Source of the DNA: Clavelina lepadiformis
Taxonomy: Eukaryota; Chordata; Ascidiacea; Aplousobranchia; Clavelinidae
Assembly (NCBI RefSeq): GCF_947623445.1
Contig: NC_135243.1
Location: 8,062,501 to 8,126,500, forward strand
DNA length: 64,000 bases
Direction: 5' to 3'
In this document: positions 1 to 23,015 of the stretch, in pieces
How positions within the stretch are numbered: position 1 is the stretch's first letter
How the letters are laid out: every line of letters begins with the position of its first letter
The notes under the pieces: model-generated
The model's database searches: none
The model's input: the letters and a program-made list of their open reading frames with translations, nothing else
What the model was told of the DNA's origin: nothing
Made by a program: the position numbers and the translations under genes

Positions 1-3000
1 TTAAACTGTTTGGCAGCTTCTTTGAAAGCAGTGTAGTGAGCGTTGAATTCTGTGCTTGCTTTGGAGACAAAGAGAAGATTGTGGACTTGGATTTCCCCAC
101 CAAAGATTTTGGGTGCAGTCTTTTGAAAAAATACTTGTAAGCAAGGTATTATTGGAATAAGATGGTAACCGAAGACAAAATTTCATGCTAGATTTACAAC
201 TTTTGCTATAGTCGACTACTTCTTCTAACTACTGGAAACAATAAACCCAAGTGTATGTAATAAATTTTTAACTACCGCTGACAACCATAATCAAACTATA
301 AAAGGTTCTTTCAGGAACATTTAATGGGTTGTCAAACATTACCTCAGCAGTGAATTCAGAAACCAGACGGAGTTGATTTTCTTTAATAAACTTTGTCATG
401 TCGGCGTCAGCCGTAATGTCACCATCGTAGTCCATGCGCCCTTCATCAAACTAACACCAAAATATCTCTAAGTATACGCTACATCAACATGCATTCCCAT
501 AACCAAATCACAAAAAATGAGCCGTTAAGTACACAGAGATTTGCCAATCAAACCATAGTTCTAAGACCCTCCTACACTAGCACATGCTTCGCGGAGCATA
601 TGCTTACCGACTCCTTCATTTCTTGAACTAATGGGGACGTTTCTCTAATTACCCAAGCAACAAGTTTTGGAGTATCGAGGGTGGTCTCTAATTTTTGTAA
701 CTTACCAGCTTCATCCTTTAATTGTAGTAACAAGCCTTACAGTTTGTTCCAATTTCAACCAAAGCCGCAACGTTATAGGTTGCAAGTGATTGGCGATTGT
801 TCACATATATATATACCTGTTTGAAGATGACAACTTTGTTCATTTCAACTTCAGCACTAGCGGCAACTTCGGGATTGTAAATAACACCGAACGGGACGTC
901 ATCGATGGCACCAGCGACATTCTCGTAATTCTTGAAGTTAGCATGATCTGGACCCTGAAAAATATTTGCCATATTACAAGTCACACTATTAGATGCCAAA
1001 AGCGTGCCAAAGCCACTGTTTATAATATACTAACACCTAAATAATTACGCCAAAAAATGGTACAAAACAAGAGTAAGAAACTGGACGGAAATGTTAATGG
1101 AATATGCAAAATGAACTTACTTCATAATGAGCAATAACGACCACGTCGCTGCCTTCTTTCAATGATTTAACCTCTTCTGCAGAAGCCAGTACTTTGCATG
1201 GAGGACCTGTTTTCTTTTTCAACCAGCTTACAATATCAGGAGCTTGTCTTCCTCCTGTTATAAATGACAGGTTTGAAGACGAAAGTATTTTGCAAACAGC
1301 AAATGTTCTACAACATGCAACGAACATGCCATATCAACAGAAAGCTATATACAGAGCCTACACCATATTTAGCAACTAAATAACCTGTCTAAAAATACAC
1401 CAAAATCTACTCCCACAGGAACTTCTGTATCCCACGCCCTATTTGGAAAACTAAACCTAAACCCTAAATGCTATAGGGTCATGCATATCTTGCCAGTGTA
1501 AGTGAAAGTGGCAGATCCCTTCTGTCTCGAGTAAATTATGGACGGATAGCCATTGATTTGCATGGCTTTTACAAGTTTCTCTTCCTGACTCCCATCAACT
1601 TTAGCCAGCCTAACATTGGGCAACTGTTGCTTTAGCATTTCAGCAGCCTTGACCCATTCTTTTGCTAATTGCAAACACGGGAGACACCAAGGGGCATCTA
1701 GACAAATAAGAAGGAAAAGTTATTTACCTTGATATTCTAATGCGTTTCCATTTTTCATAAACTTAAGCGTGGGATAACCACGGACTTCGTATTTTTTAGC
1801 AAGGTCGGCTTCAACAGTTGCGTCAACTTTGGCCAGTTTGATGGGTGACCCTTCCTCGTTCAACTGGGTTGCAGCTTTTGCAAATTCAGGAGCAAGGGAT
1901 TTACAATGCCCACACCATGGTGCGTCTTAAACAAAGGCTACAAATATTAGCATAAACTAGCCAACACATTAATATAACTATGTACCAAATACTTGCTGAT
2001 TTAGCACTGATATTACAAGTGGTTGCCAAACATTAAAATCTCTACAGGCTATTATGCCATAAAAAGTCACAAACCAATAAAATTATTATTTAAATCATTC
2101 TTTAGCTGAAGGCAAATTCATTTCACAGTGAAAATTTACAACACCATGTGTGTAAAAGGTCTCCATTAAGACCATTATCAAGATATTAAGTTTTTAAGGT
2201 GTTGAACGAAAACTGAACCTAAACCTTTTAAACCCAGTTAAGTGGATGTTTTCAGGAAACCAAACCACAATCAAAACCTATGTTAACTTTATCTGAACCC
2301 AAACCTAACCCGAACTTTTGGAAGGAAAGGAGACAAAAACCTGAACCGACTCGAACCATTTTCAATCGTAACCATTTTTTAGTACAAGGATTTTAACCAA
2401 GAGTTAGGCCTATACAAAACATGTTTTATTTTTTTTAAATGGAGAAGTCCTGAACTAAAAACATCCACTCCTGATGAGCTCCTTCAGCTAAAGAATTGCT
2501 AGTTAAGCAGTGTAGTAGAAGACATTTAACCAGCAATGAGCTAGATAATGTCATTTACAACCGAAGCGAACCATTCACTACCAAGCTTGCTTAACCATAA
2601 ACCTGAAGTAGAATAAATGTGCACACCCGATGCAAACCTAAACCAGATTAGACCAGGTAAAATAAAATTTTGTAAAACCTAAACTGGGGTTAAACTATTC
2701 GTAATTGCAATTCGACTTCCTGCTTAATTTAGAAAAACACTTTCACTAAAATCATACATTAACAACGATAAACGACACAATTTTCTGTACATTAATTATA
2801 GCATATTAAATAAACTTTTGTCTTACATACAGTCATTGGCTCAGCCACTTTTTATGATAATTTTAAATTTGTCATAAGTTTGGCACTTTAAGACATCAGA
2901 AAATCTTCGTAGAAAAAATAGGTGCAGTAAATTTGTTTTAGATTGACTGGTAACATTTTTAAAGCACCTAACTAGAAGCTACTTACAAAATTCGACCAAT

Positions 3001-3146
3001 ACGTGTTCGTTATTCTTCAGTACGTATTCAAAATTCTTTTCATTGAGAACTAAAACACCCTCTTCTTCTTCGACAGCTGGGCCATCGTCACAACGAACGA
3101 AATTTACAAGTAGACACAAGGCAAAAACTTTGAAAAACGTATTCAT
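1..3146 (-). CDS. P4HB: protein disulfide isomerase, PDIA1/P4HB type (5' part; 3' end beyond window)
   Basis: This gene encodes the ER-lumen thiol oxidoreductase that forms and rearranges disulfides and also serves as the prolyl 4-hydroxylase beta subunit. Exons on the minus strand are 2987-3146, 1728-1925 (or 1494-1697), 1121-1254, 817-954, 343-450 and 1-119, and all join in phase. The start [19 protein letters not shown] is a signal peptide followed by an acidic stretch. The a domain carries APWCGHCK and the cis-proline motif RGYPT. The b domain follows ([11 protein letters not shown]), then b' begins with [10 protein letters not shown] and [10 protein letters not shown], which closely match vertebrate P4HB. 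The b' remainder, the a' domain and the ER-retention tail lie beyond base 1. A second a-domain exon is described separately. The assignment to PDIA1 rather than PDIA2/A3 rests on the [10 protein letters not shown] segment. Confidence 0.95.
1494..1697 (-). other. P4HB: PDI alternative exon 2b, active site CLPC
   Basis: This 204-bp exon is a diverged copy of exon 2a. It has the same phases at both ends (1 and 1), and the joint codon with exon 1 again gives Tyr, making YAPWCLPC. It keeps the fold landmarks LAKVDGS and the cis-proline loop NGYPS, but the active site is CLPC instead of CGHC. Its donor is the non-standard ACTG|gcaaga (GC-AG class), and joining to 1121-1254 gives TGGRQAPDI, in frame. 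Only 30 bp (1698-1727) separate it from exon 2a, which is very short for a spliceable intron, so mutually exclusive use is inferred. A proline before the second Cys, as in thioredoxin CGPC, suggests a more reducing site. Confidence 0.75.
1728..1925 (-). other. P4HB: PDI alternative exon 2a, active site CGHC
   Basis: This 198-bp exon encodes the thioredoxin-fold core of the a domain with the standard PDI active site CGHC and the cis-proline loop GYPT. It enters and leaves in phase 1. The preceding exon leaves a single T, so the joint codon is TAC (Tyr of FYAPWC). The donor CAAG|gtaaat is a normal GT donor. Joined to exon 1121-1254 it gives the expected [11 protein letters not shown] sequence, so this is the canonical form. 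Confidence 0.9.
2190..2700. repeat. degenerate AACCTAAACC-rich tract in PDI intron 1
   Basis: The stretch repeatedly shows short words such as gaacctaaacc, aaacccagtt, gaacccaaacct and aacctaaacc, mixed with unrelated sequence. It looks like a decayed simple repeat inside the 1-kb first intron of the PDI gene. A shorter patch of the same word lies at about 1450-1467. No coding signal was found here. Confidence 0.4.
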
Positions 3147-3284
3147 TGTTGTACTTTCGGAACGACTTGACCCGTTGAAAAGTTTACTGAAAACTTGTAC
3201 AACTACCGAGACGACACCAAACCGTAAAGAGGACTACAATGTTTCAACGTCTGAAGACAACTCATGCGTGAGAAAAAAGCATCG

Positions 3285-3293
3285 AGACGTGGC
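3285..3293. promoter_or_regulatory. possible unfolded-protein-response element upstream of PDI
   Basis: The string AGACGTGGC lies about 140 bp upstream of the PDI start codon. It contains the ACGTGG core bound by XBP1/ATF6-type bZIP factors, which commonly drive PDI genes. A CCAAT box (minus strand) lies about 70 bp further upstream, not at the 9-bp spacing of a classical ERSE. A short match like this could arise by chance. Confidence 0.3.
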
Positions 3294-3599
3294 GCATAAA
3301 AGTGCTTAGTCACGATTTCTTATATTACGTCAAAAGCGCCATTATCCGTGTGCGTATATGATTGGCTGGTTGAAGCTTTACTTGAAATAGGCTGAGTCAT
3401 GTCAACAACAACGCAAAGAGTGTTCATTTAACGACACGCCTCTAACCGGAGGCGCTGTTTTGGAAAGCTATACTTAATCGTGATTAGATTTTAATTATAA
3501 ACTTTACGGACACGTTGCAAACTGTCATTCGTTCTTTTTGAAGGTAAGCTAATTTATATCGTGACTACGCATAGTTTTGCAATTTCTCTTTCCTTATAT

Positions 3600-3895
3600 C
3601 ACTACAATGGTATCGGCCATGTGTGTCTCTGAAAGCTTTTAAACGAGTAAACCCGGCAAATATTCCTCATCCATCGAGACCAAGCCTTTGTAATCGTCAC
3701 AAATTTCTTTTGGGCGTGTGTCCCGAACTTTGAACTGTCCACCACGTCCACTGAACAGGAGCAAGTGTCGTTAATGCCTTGCCTAGCATTACAACGATAT
3801 GGCGCCACCTGGCATCGAACACGAAACCTGAGCCGCATTCATAACGAGGCCAGGGCTCGAACCACTTGGCTATCCTGCTGACAATAACAACTCTT
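3600..3895 (-). repeat. tRNA-derived SINE, copy 1
   Basis: Read on the minus strand, the head shows an A-box-like TAGCCAAGTGG and a B-box-like GTTCGATGCC. The shared body is TGTAATGCTAGGCAAGGCATTAACG then CTCCTGTTCAGTGGAC (read as two parts), and the tail ends GATACCATTGTAG. Four other copies lie at about 5285, 22675, 46625 and 58620. The exact ends are approximate because no clear flanking duplication was found. Confidence 0.65.
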
Positions 3896-4185
3896 CAACT
3901 CGAATCTCTTATTTCGTCACATTTCTTGATTAAGAAAGATCAACGGATGCTACAAATAGTATTACGGATTAATTAAGATGTGTTCTTGAACACATGTTTG
4001 TTAAAATTTTGAACCAATCACGCATAATAAACAATAATTAATAAGTACCGAGTACCGTGACTAACAGAAATTTCTTGAAAAAAAGAATTCAGTACAGAGA
4101 ATCGGTTTTCTCAAATACGGTACTGGTATCGGCTCTAAAAAATATCGCTTTACAGTAATTCGGTACTGCCCACCTATGCCTATAC
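3896..4185 (+). repeat. partial copy of a CGGTAC-rich repeat
   Basis: This segment matches the right part of the element at 29190-29695. Shared blocks include a run around GATCAACGG, GGATTAATTAA, TTTCTTGAAAAAA and the terminal TTCGGTACTGCCCAC. It is diverged and lacks the left half, so it is an old truncated copy. The superfamily is not determined. Confidence 0.5.
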
Positions 4186-5284
4186 CATCTTTAACCGCCA
4201 TTATCTCCGTTTTTTCTGCTTCATCGATTGTTTACGAGGATGCCTTTTCCTTTTTTGTAACGGTTAGCAATGCTTGCAGTAGTGTAGCCTATACTTTTTA
4301 CTCGGCACAGTTTATGGAAAATTATAAACCGTATTTGGTAGAAACTGTAATTGTTTGTTCAATCCAACCAATAAATGACCCTAAAACACCACAACCACCA
4401 CAGCCAACTTTTGAATTCCGATAAACGGCATCACTGGATGAAAAGTAGGCCATTTTAGACGAGTAAACTATTGCAACAAACAATGTCAAATTGTACAACT
4501 TTGTTGCTGCTTTATTGACCCCGTTTTGTAGATGTACAGCGTATAACACTTCGCCGTGAATTTTCAATAGTTTTAACTTATATTTTCTGGGATCGAACAC
4601 ATCCATTTTTTCCCCAAAATCATTTTGTGGGATTCAAAACCCAAAAGTTTTTTCCAACTGTGAGCTTGTACTTTACAAGCATGAATGTATAATTATGTAG
4701 GTTAATTCCACGGTAGTCTATACGCTATAGGTGTAGACTGTAGGAAACGTTTGCACAGTGCACACTGTCGTGAATTAAATTGTGTTTGTTTGTTGACTGC
4801 ATGCTGCTGTGCAATAAACTAGACGGGGTTGTTTTTTATATGAGTTGCTGTTCCCTCTCCACCATGGACCTAGTTTGCTAAAAAACTTTGGAGTGGACAA
4901 ATTTGGTGTGCTATGCATTGGAAGTTGCAGAATACAGTTCCAATTGTGATAATAATTGTTCAAAAGTTAGGGTACATGCACCCCGTCTCTCTTGAAACGA
5001 GGTTCCTGCTCACCACTCCAGGTAGGTGTCGTTAGAGGAGTCGAACTGCAACTGGGTAGTGCTGTCTTCCAAACCTTACGAAAGCTACCACGTTTTCTGT
5101 GGGGGCTACGGTAGATGAAACCATACTAACTTAAAAAATTGGATCATATATAAACTCATATATTACTAGCAATATTTTACATTTTTTTTACTTTAATAAG
5201 CACTTGAGAAGCAGGTAGGCACCGGTGTTATACTTTACACTCTACAGGGTTGTAGGTTATCTTATAAGATAAGCCTGGTGTGTC
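4186..5284. other. no gene seen
   Basis: Short open frames here lack splice-signal support, family motifs or codon regularity. No RNA gene or clear repeat was recognised in this stretch. Confidence 0.5.
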
Positions 5285-5605
5285 TTTTGTATGATGGTAC
5301 AATATGGTAACACGATCTTTATCCTGAAATCTTCTCACGGTTTGAACTTATCAATGATTCCTAATGGTTCGAGCTCCGGTTACCGAGCTTTGGTTTGTGT
5401 TTATTTGGTTTTAAACAATTTTTTTGTTAAATTGCCCGAATGTTTAACTATACTCACCAGAACCACTGAACAGAAGCAAACAACGTTCCTATCTTGCTCA
5501 ATGGTATGACTAGTGTACCGCAACTGGGAACCGAACCCGCCTCACAAATAGGCCTAAATAAGCCAGGCTCGGTGACCTTTCCTTCATCGAGCTGACAATG
5601 CAGTG
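5285..5605 (-). repeat. tRNA-derived SINE, copy 2
   Basis: On the minus strand the copy shows a B-box-like GGTTCGGTTCCC, then the family body with TCTGTTCAGTGG and a CGAGCTCGG-like block, then GGATAAAGAT and a tail of TACCATATTGTACCATCATAC-like repeats (about 21 bases, variants of one 10-mer). This tail resembles the decamer satellite at 58911-59380. The copy is diverged and its edges are approximate. Confidence 0.6.
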
Positions 5606-6007
5606 GTAGTTAGCAGAAATGGTGTTAGTATTGATATGGCTGACGAAAAATGAAATCAAATAGGCTTTTCGCTATGCACAGAAACATCTCATTATAGACC
5701 TATAACACCGCTCTCAATAACTTAACGTAAGTTAGCCTTATCAATTGCACACCAACGATCTCCCACGAAAAACTAATCATGAAAGAACTATTTGCCGCAA
5801 AAACACCTTGATTTTTTTCAGTCACATACGTAGTGCCAAATAGCCTACAGGACGTCTAATATAAGTACACAATGTTAATATTGTACCTAAACAAATTAAA
5901 ACGATTTTCTGGTCCCCATACAACAGCACGTGCAATCATGTAACAGCACATGCAAGTTACAGACAGAAGGAATTGTTTGAAGATAACTTGTTTTGTAATG
6001 TAATGTC

Positions 6008-6676
6008 TAGGGCAACCAGTTTTTTGACCTAAAAATTTTAAATTTTGACCTTAAAATTTGCAAATTTTGACCTCATTTTGACCTAAAAAGTTTACATTTT
6101 GACCTTATTTTGACCTAAAAAGTTTACATTTTGACCTTATTTTGACCTAAAACGTTTAAATTTTTACCTTATTTTGAAAAACGCTATACTGATAGTCTCT
6201 ACACTGTCTACAGCAACTTTCTAATCTAAAGCTGCATTTAAAAATGACAAAATGCTTTTCTAGTGTTGACTTTTTTTTCGTTTCTGCGTATTAAGATTGA
6301 CAACTTGCAGTTTCAAATGCAATGCTGTCACATCGTGACGTCACCAAACGCGCTGAAAAGCCTTCCCTCTCTTTGTGTCTTTGGTTCTAAGTAAAATTTG
6401 CGGGACTGGAATTGTTTGCGGTACAAGAAAAGAGAAAAACGGAAGAATAATATTACAAAATGGTTACAAAATTACAAGTTTAATAGATTTTGACCTAAAA
6501 AAAAGACCTAACGAAACAATTTGACCGTATTTTGACCTAACGTAACATTTTGACTTTATCTGACCTAATAACTTCTATACCACACGTCGTAGAAAGCTGA
6601 AATTTGTTTTGTGCTTGTTTCATAGCATTCTGAGCAGGTAAAAAAAAATTGACCATATTGACTTTTGGTTGCCCTA
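6008..6676. mobile_element. non-autonomous hAT-type DNA transposon with TTTTGACCT repeats
   Basis: The element is flanked by a perfect 8-bp duplication GTAATGTC (6000-6007 and 6677-6684). Its ends are inverted repeats starting TAGGGCAACCA and ending TGGTTGCCCTA. The interior contains many copies of TTTTGACCT and variants near both ends. No transposase frame is visible. The 8-bp duplication is characteristic of hAT elements. Confidence 0.8.
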
Positions 6677-7603
6677 GTAATGTCTTATTTAATCTTCTTA
6701 CACAGGGCATTATAGTCTATTACAAACAATAATTTTAATGCTACCAAGCACTTAAAAATTTCCCTGCAGTGCATGCCAACTTAAAATTGTCCAATGCGAT
6801 GGATTATTTGATGCCGACCAATTCAACATGTGCGTTTGAATGTAGCTCATCGAAGTATGATGAATTCAGGATGGTTTGCTGTAAGCTTCAGTACAGTATG
6901 CTGTAAGCTTATACGCTTTCTGTCATATTCGAGCAAGTGACGTTTCCGTTTGGGAGTTCCAGGATAACTGAAACTGCGCCCGTCGCCTTATGATTAATGG
7001 CTTCTTTTATCTTTCCAGTTAGCGAAAATGCTCTGCTTAACTTTCCCCAAAGTCAACGCTTACGTGGCCCTGGTAACCTGTCTTTTCACCATACAAAATT
7101 AACTTCAAAATTCACTTCACCGTATAGCATACAAACATGGATTTTTTTCTAACAACAAGGCGCCGATAAACAAGTTGATAGGCCTATCAACATGTTTAAT
7201 GGGCCAAACTCCAAATTGACAAAATCGATCCAAAAAATGTGTGTGCAGATAACTGCATTTGAGTTGTAGCAGGTGCTGTATGTTGGCGTAGAAACAGTTC
7301 AACCACAGCGTTAGCGGGGAAGTCAATGTGACAAGTTTTGTCATGTTATAGCTATATTATTTACTCACACTTTAAACTATGGGTATTTACACTTTTAAAG
7401 TATAGCCTATAGTTGAACAGCTGTTGAGTCGATCGTGTTTAACGGTAAACGTCTTGTCGGTTCCAGTATCAACTCACTCAGCGAATTTTAATAATTTGAA
7501 AGATCAGTGAACGTTTTACTTGAAGGTCAATTACAATCTACACAGGTGGGCCACAGTTAAATTGTTGCGGCCCGCTTGTTAAATTTTAGTGTTTTGTTTA
7601 ATG

Positions 7604-7806
7604 CAGGGATGTCCAACCTTTTATTATAGTCGGCCGCATTGTCACTTGAAATAATTCAATGGGCCGCAGAACCAATTAAATTTCAAGAAAAATGGGTGCA
7701 TAAAGTACATAGTTACATACTTTTGGAGTGAAAATGACTAGCGGGCCGCACAAAAATCTCAGGCGGGCCGCACTGTGGCCCGCGGGCCGCAGGTTGGACA
7801 TCCCTT
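7604..7806. mobile_element. non-autonomous hAT-type element (203 bp)
   Basis: The perfect 8-bp duplication GTTTAATG lies at 7596-7603 and 7807-7814. The terminal inverted repeats are CAGGGATGTCCAACC and GGTTGGACATCCCTT. The interior is rich in GGCCGC/GCGGGCC words. It has no coding capacity. Confidence 0.85.
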
Positions 7807-7814
7807 GTTTAATG

Positions 7815-8702
7815 CCAACGCTTTCGTATTTCTTCGCAATGTTCGGTTTAAAGGTTGGATGACGCGCATGCTTTTTGATTTTGAGATTCTGATCCATGAG
7901 ATTGGTGGTTGATTGCCAGCCATGAGGTTCGCAAAACACTTCACTAGGCAAATAGTGTGTTTGTAACTGCAGAAACGTAGGCTGATGAAGTTAGTCGAAT
8001 CTCCACGTTCCCTAACATTGTCCAACAAGATTGATTTTCCTTAATCTATCAATGTAACGGGCAACTTTTTTGAGGCTCAGTAGGCTACATTGTAATTGCA
8101 AGAGGCTGCTGTGTACAAACTATTCATTACACTTCTTTTATTAGCGAGTAAATGATATTTCTCTTTCAATTGTTTTTTGAAAAGTGGAAATGATCACAGT
8201 TGCGTCGTAATTAATGCTTTCCGCTATCTTTACAGTCTGTGGAAATTAATCTTGGCGATGAATTATTGGCTAAACTTATCGCATACGTGGCCCACGGTGA
8301 ACCTGTCTGAACTATGAACAAAATATATTTCCTTATTGAACTCGCCACACCTTGACATACAAACATGAATTTTATTTCAAAACTTCAACTAGAAAAGTAG
8401 ATTACAGTCGCCTGGAAACGTTAACACACTTTCTTTTTTCACCTGACGAATGAACCATAAGTGGATTTCTGACAAAGGATAAACATCTGTATAAACTCCA
8501 ATTTTTTATCAGCATACCGTTGACAACCATATAGAATGAATTGCCTTATGGTCGAAGTTTTTGCGCAAGAATGATTTAAAAGAGTCAAATATTGAACGGT
8601 ACCATATCAAGTAGAAATTCGAGACGAGTGGTTCTCCAGGCGAACTATCTCTCAAAGGCTTACAATTGGCAGTGAATGACTTTTTGCAGAAACTTTCGAG
8701 TT
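7815..8702. other. SUPT16H 3' flank, no gene seen
   Basis: This is AT-rich sequence downstream of the SUPT16H stop. No exon with splice sites or family motif was recognised, and open frames are short. Confidence 0.5.
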
Positions 8703-20019
<11,317 letters not shown>

Positions 20020-20294
20020 GGTCTCTATCTACAGCTCTAGCTTCACTTTCAATACAGCTCTATAAGACTTTATACAATTAATATAATTGCTAATATATAA
20101 TGAAGAAATTTATTGTTGGTTCCTAAAATGAATAATACATCATAAAACTCTTCGTTTCCCTGTTTGTTTCAATTTAACTCAATTGATATTCTTGTGATTT
20201 TGTTAACTGTGTGTTTTTTCTTGATTTAGTTAAAAAACAAATTCTACCAAGTAAGAACGTTTTTTAGTTTGGTGGCTGTGCCGTTGGTATAGCA

Positions 20295-20610
20295 CAGGGG
20301 TCGGCAACCTTTTGCACTTAAAGAGCCATTTTAACCGATATTCCACAAAATAAAAATCACTGGGAGCCGCAAAACTATTTTCACAATAAAACGAAAACGA
20401 CACTCTGTAACAAAACTGTCATGTGTCGCATTTATAAAAGCAGTTAATTCAGTAAGATTTAATTAATGTGATTACTATAATGTGCTCAGTGAGATAAAGA
20501 CGCGAGTGTTCTTCTGTTTGTTTCTACTGTAGCAATAAAATTAATAAGAGCCGCATCAGAAGGATGAAAGAGCCGCATGCGGCTCCGGAGCCGCAGGTTG
20601 CCGACCCTTG
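20295..20610. mobile_element. non-autonomous hAT-type element (316 bp)
   Basis: The perfect 8-bp duplication GTATAGCA lies at 20287-20294 and 20611-20618. The ends are CAGGGGTCGGCAACC and GGTTGCCGACCCTTG, with GAGCCGC words repeated inside. It has no transposase. Confidence 0.9.
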
Positions 20611-20734
20611 GTATAGCACAAGGGCTGGGAATGTAGCCGGTTTTCTTTAGCCTTTAGCTGTTATAGTTGCTAAATGGCAAGTCACACTGTTCACTGCAAG
20701 TAAACCTACTGTTTATTCGAGGCATGGTATAAAG

Positions 20735-21016
20735 CAGGGGTGTTCAAATGATTTCTGCCATGATCCACCACAGCTAAACCTGACAAAGTGATGATCCACT
20801 AAATACGAATAGTAAACATATTGGACATGCTTTAATTTTTATGGTGCTTTATTTATGTAAATGTACCCTACATTGTAGAGCCTACAACATATTTAACTTT
20901 GTAAAAGTCAAAAGTGAAGTGTGCTACAGCTGCAAGATTGTTTCAAGACTACATTAGAAGATCCACACAAAACCTTGAAAAGATCCGGATCGAGATCCGC
21001 CAATTGAACACCCCCG
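20735..21016. mobile_element. non-autonomous hAT-type element (282 bp)
   Basis: The perfect 8-bp duplication GTATAAAG lies at 20727-20734 and 21017-21024. The inverted ends are CAGGGGTGTTCAAAT and ATTGAACACCCCCG. It carries GATCC-rich subterminal words. It lies only 116 bp from the preceding hAT element. Confidence 0.88.
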
Positions 21017-21024
21017 GTATAAAG

Positions 21025-22674
21025 TGTTGCATTAACAACATATGTCATGTTAGAGTTCAAATTTCATCAAGAAAACAAACTAAATGATTAACACACCTGT
21101 ATGTTTTCGGACAATAAAATGTTAAGTAGCTAGCTTTTAGCCAGGTAAATTTTCCCAGCCCTATATAACAATGCCTGCTGTGCAGTTAACATCTAGCACA
21201 TTTTACGCTTTCGGGCTTTGCAGCTTTTTCCCATTCTTAGATTAGTATTTGTTTCTGAGGATATTTCTTGTTATGTTTTGGTATAACAATTCCAGAACCA
21301 TTCTTTTCGCTCCCCACAGTCAGTGCCAAAAAATAAATGATTGGATACACTGGATACTGTGGGCATCATTGCAATGTTATTTATAATTTGTACCAATATT
21401 AACCACTTGCCTTACCAATTTTTTTCGAGATTGGTGGTCAAAAATGCCTATTTATTTTATTGCATTTTTTTTATGTAGTACATTGAGATGAAACACTGTG
21501 CAAACTTTTTTGGACCAAAATCAATATTTTTCGAGATATTCAGATTTTAATTTGGAATATACAAAGCATAAAAAGTGGTCAACGAAATCCCCTAAACAGC
21601 ACAAAATCGACACCAACATTTTGTTTTCACACAAAAACACAAGTAACATCAATAGTTATCTGATTCACTGCAGTTTGTTGTGTAATTGTTCTTAGAAATC
21701 AAATTTTGTGTGGTTCACTTGAAAACAAGGAGAAACACACAAGTAACTTCACACTCTGCGCTAGTTATCACTATCAGACTCTTCGCCCAACTAGTACAGT
21801 TACATTATCACTACTACCGTCAAAGTCAGCCATTACAGTATATCACTCTGTATAAAAACACAATAACCACTCTTTCTATTCGCCTGAAAACTGCTGAAAA
21901 GAGCAGCCTGAAAACAGCTTCATATTCGCTATGCTTTTGGCTCTTGCGCTAGACTAGCGGTGAAAATAACGAAAAGATAAATTGCAGATGACGCTATTGA
22001 TTAAAATCTACCACACTGCCCACACTGCGGCGGGAATGACAAAAAGACAGATTGCAGATGGAACTATTAATTTAAAACTACAATTAAATAGCTAAACAAA
22101 TTTATTCTAGCACATGTGAGCGTTTTTGTCCTAAAAACAAGTTAACTTGGGATATCCAATTTTTTACCGTCGAGCGATTCGGAGTTAACTCGGGTTAGTA
22201 AGACAAGTGGTTAAATGAACACTATAATAATATAATAATAATACACACTAAAATAATTGAGTTAAAGTCAACTTGAACAAACCACATATTGCCATTAGTT
22301 ATACTACAGCCTATTGACGCAGTAGCTTATATAACTGTAATATCACGTGTATGGAAAGCTTGTATTTTATCACAGGAAAATGTTTCATGCAATGCCAATA
22401 TTAAAACTCTAATTTTTTTTGACCGCAACTAGGCATAGCCGAATTTTTAGTTTAATGAATAGAACCAATTGGAAACACGCCGGCTTGCACTTGCAATTTT
22501 TGCATGCTCGTTTCTTTTTACACGATTTTGTGACGCCAAGCCGTAAGTTGATACTTAAAAATTTTTACTCCTTTGCCAAACTGTAGATCTCCAGCGTATC
22601 ATACAATCTTTCCATACAGGAATAGACAGATAGGGAAGGTGGGTATTCTGTCCTAGATAAGGAAGAAAAATACA
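21025..22674. other. no gene seen
   Basis: This is AT-rich anonymous sequence with a short ATA/TAA simple tract near 22220-22240. No exon, RNA gene or clear repeat was recognised. Confidence 0.5.
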
Positions 22675-23015
22675 GTTTGTAACCGAGTGGTTGGTGGTTC
22701 GAGCACTAGCATGGCAATAAATGTGGCTTGTGTTTCATACCACGTCACACTGAGCTATGCCTACAGTATTGTTGTGACGCCTTTCGGCAAGGCATTAACA
22801 GATTAACTTGCTCCTGTTCAATGAACCCTACGAACAGTTCTGAACTCTGGGGGTAGGCTTAACCAATCAAAAAACGAATTAAAAGTGTTGCAATTTGGAA
22901 CTTGCACAAAGGCTATCTTGATAACTAGGGTTGAGCGATGAGGAATCATCGCTGGGTCCAAGTTGTGCAAAGACTTCCCTCAGTCTGAGGATAAAGATTA
23001 TCATATCAAGTATGG
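22675..23015 (+). repeat. tRNA-derived SINE, copy 3
   Basis: The copy shows a head with AACCGAGTGGTT and GGTTCGAGC, and the body CGGCAAGGCATTAACAG followed by GCTCCTGTTCAATG. It then shows GAGCGATGAGGAATCATCGC, TCCAAGTTGTGCAAAGACTT and the 3' block TCAGTCTGAGGATAAAGATT with a short tail TATCATATCAAG. It is the most complete plus-strand copy in the window. Confidence 0.65.

Noticed and set aside
2190-2700. AACCTAAACC tract as a possible internal telomere remnant
   Set aside because: The words are irregular and never form a tandem array with a fixed period, and the chordate telomere unit is TTAGGG.
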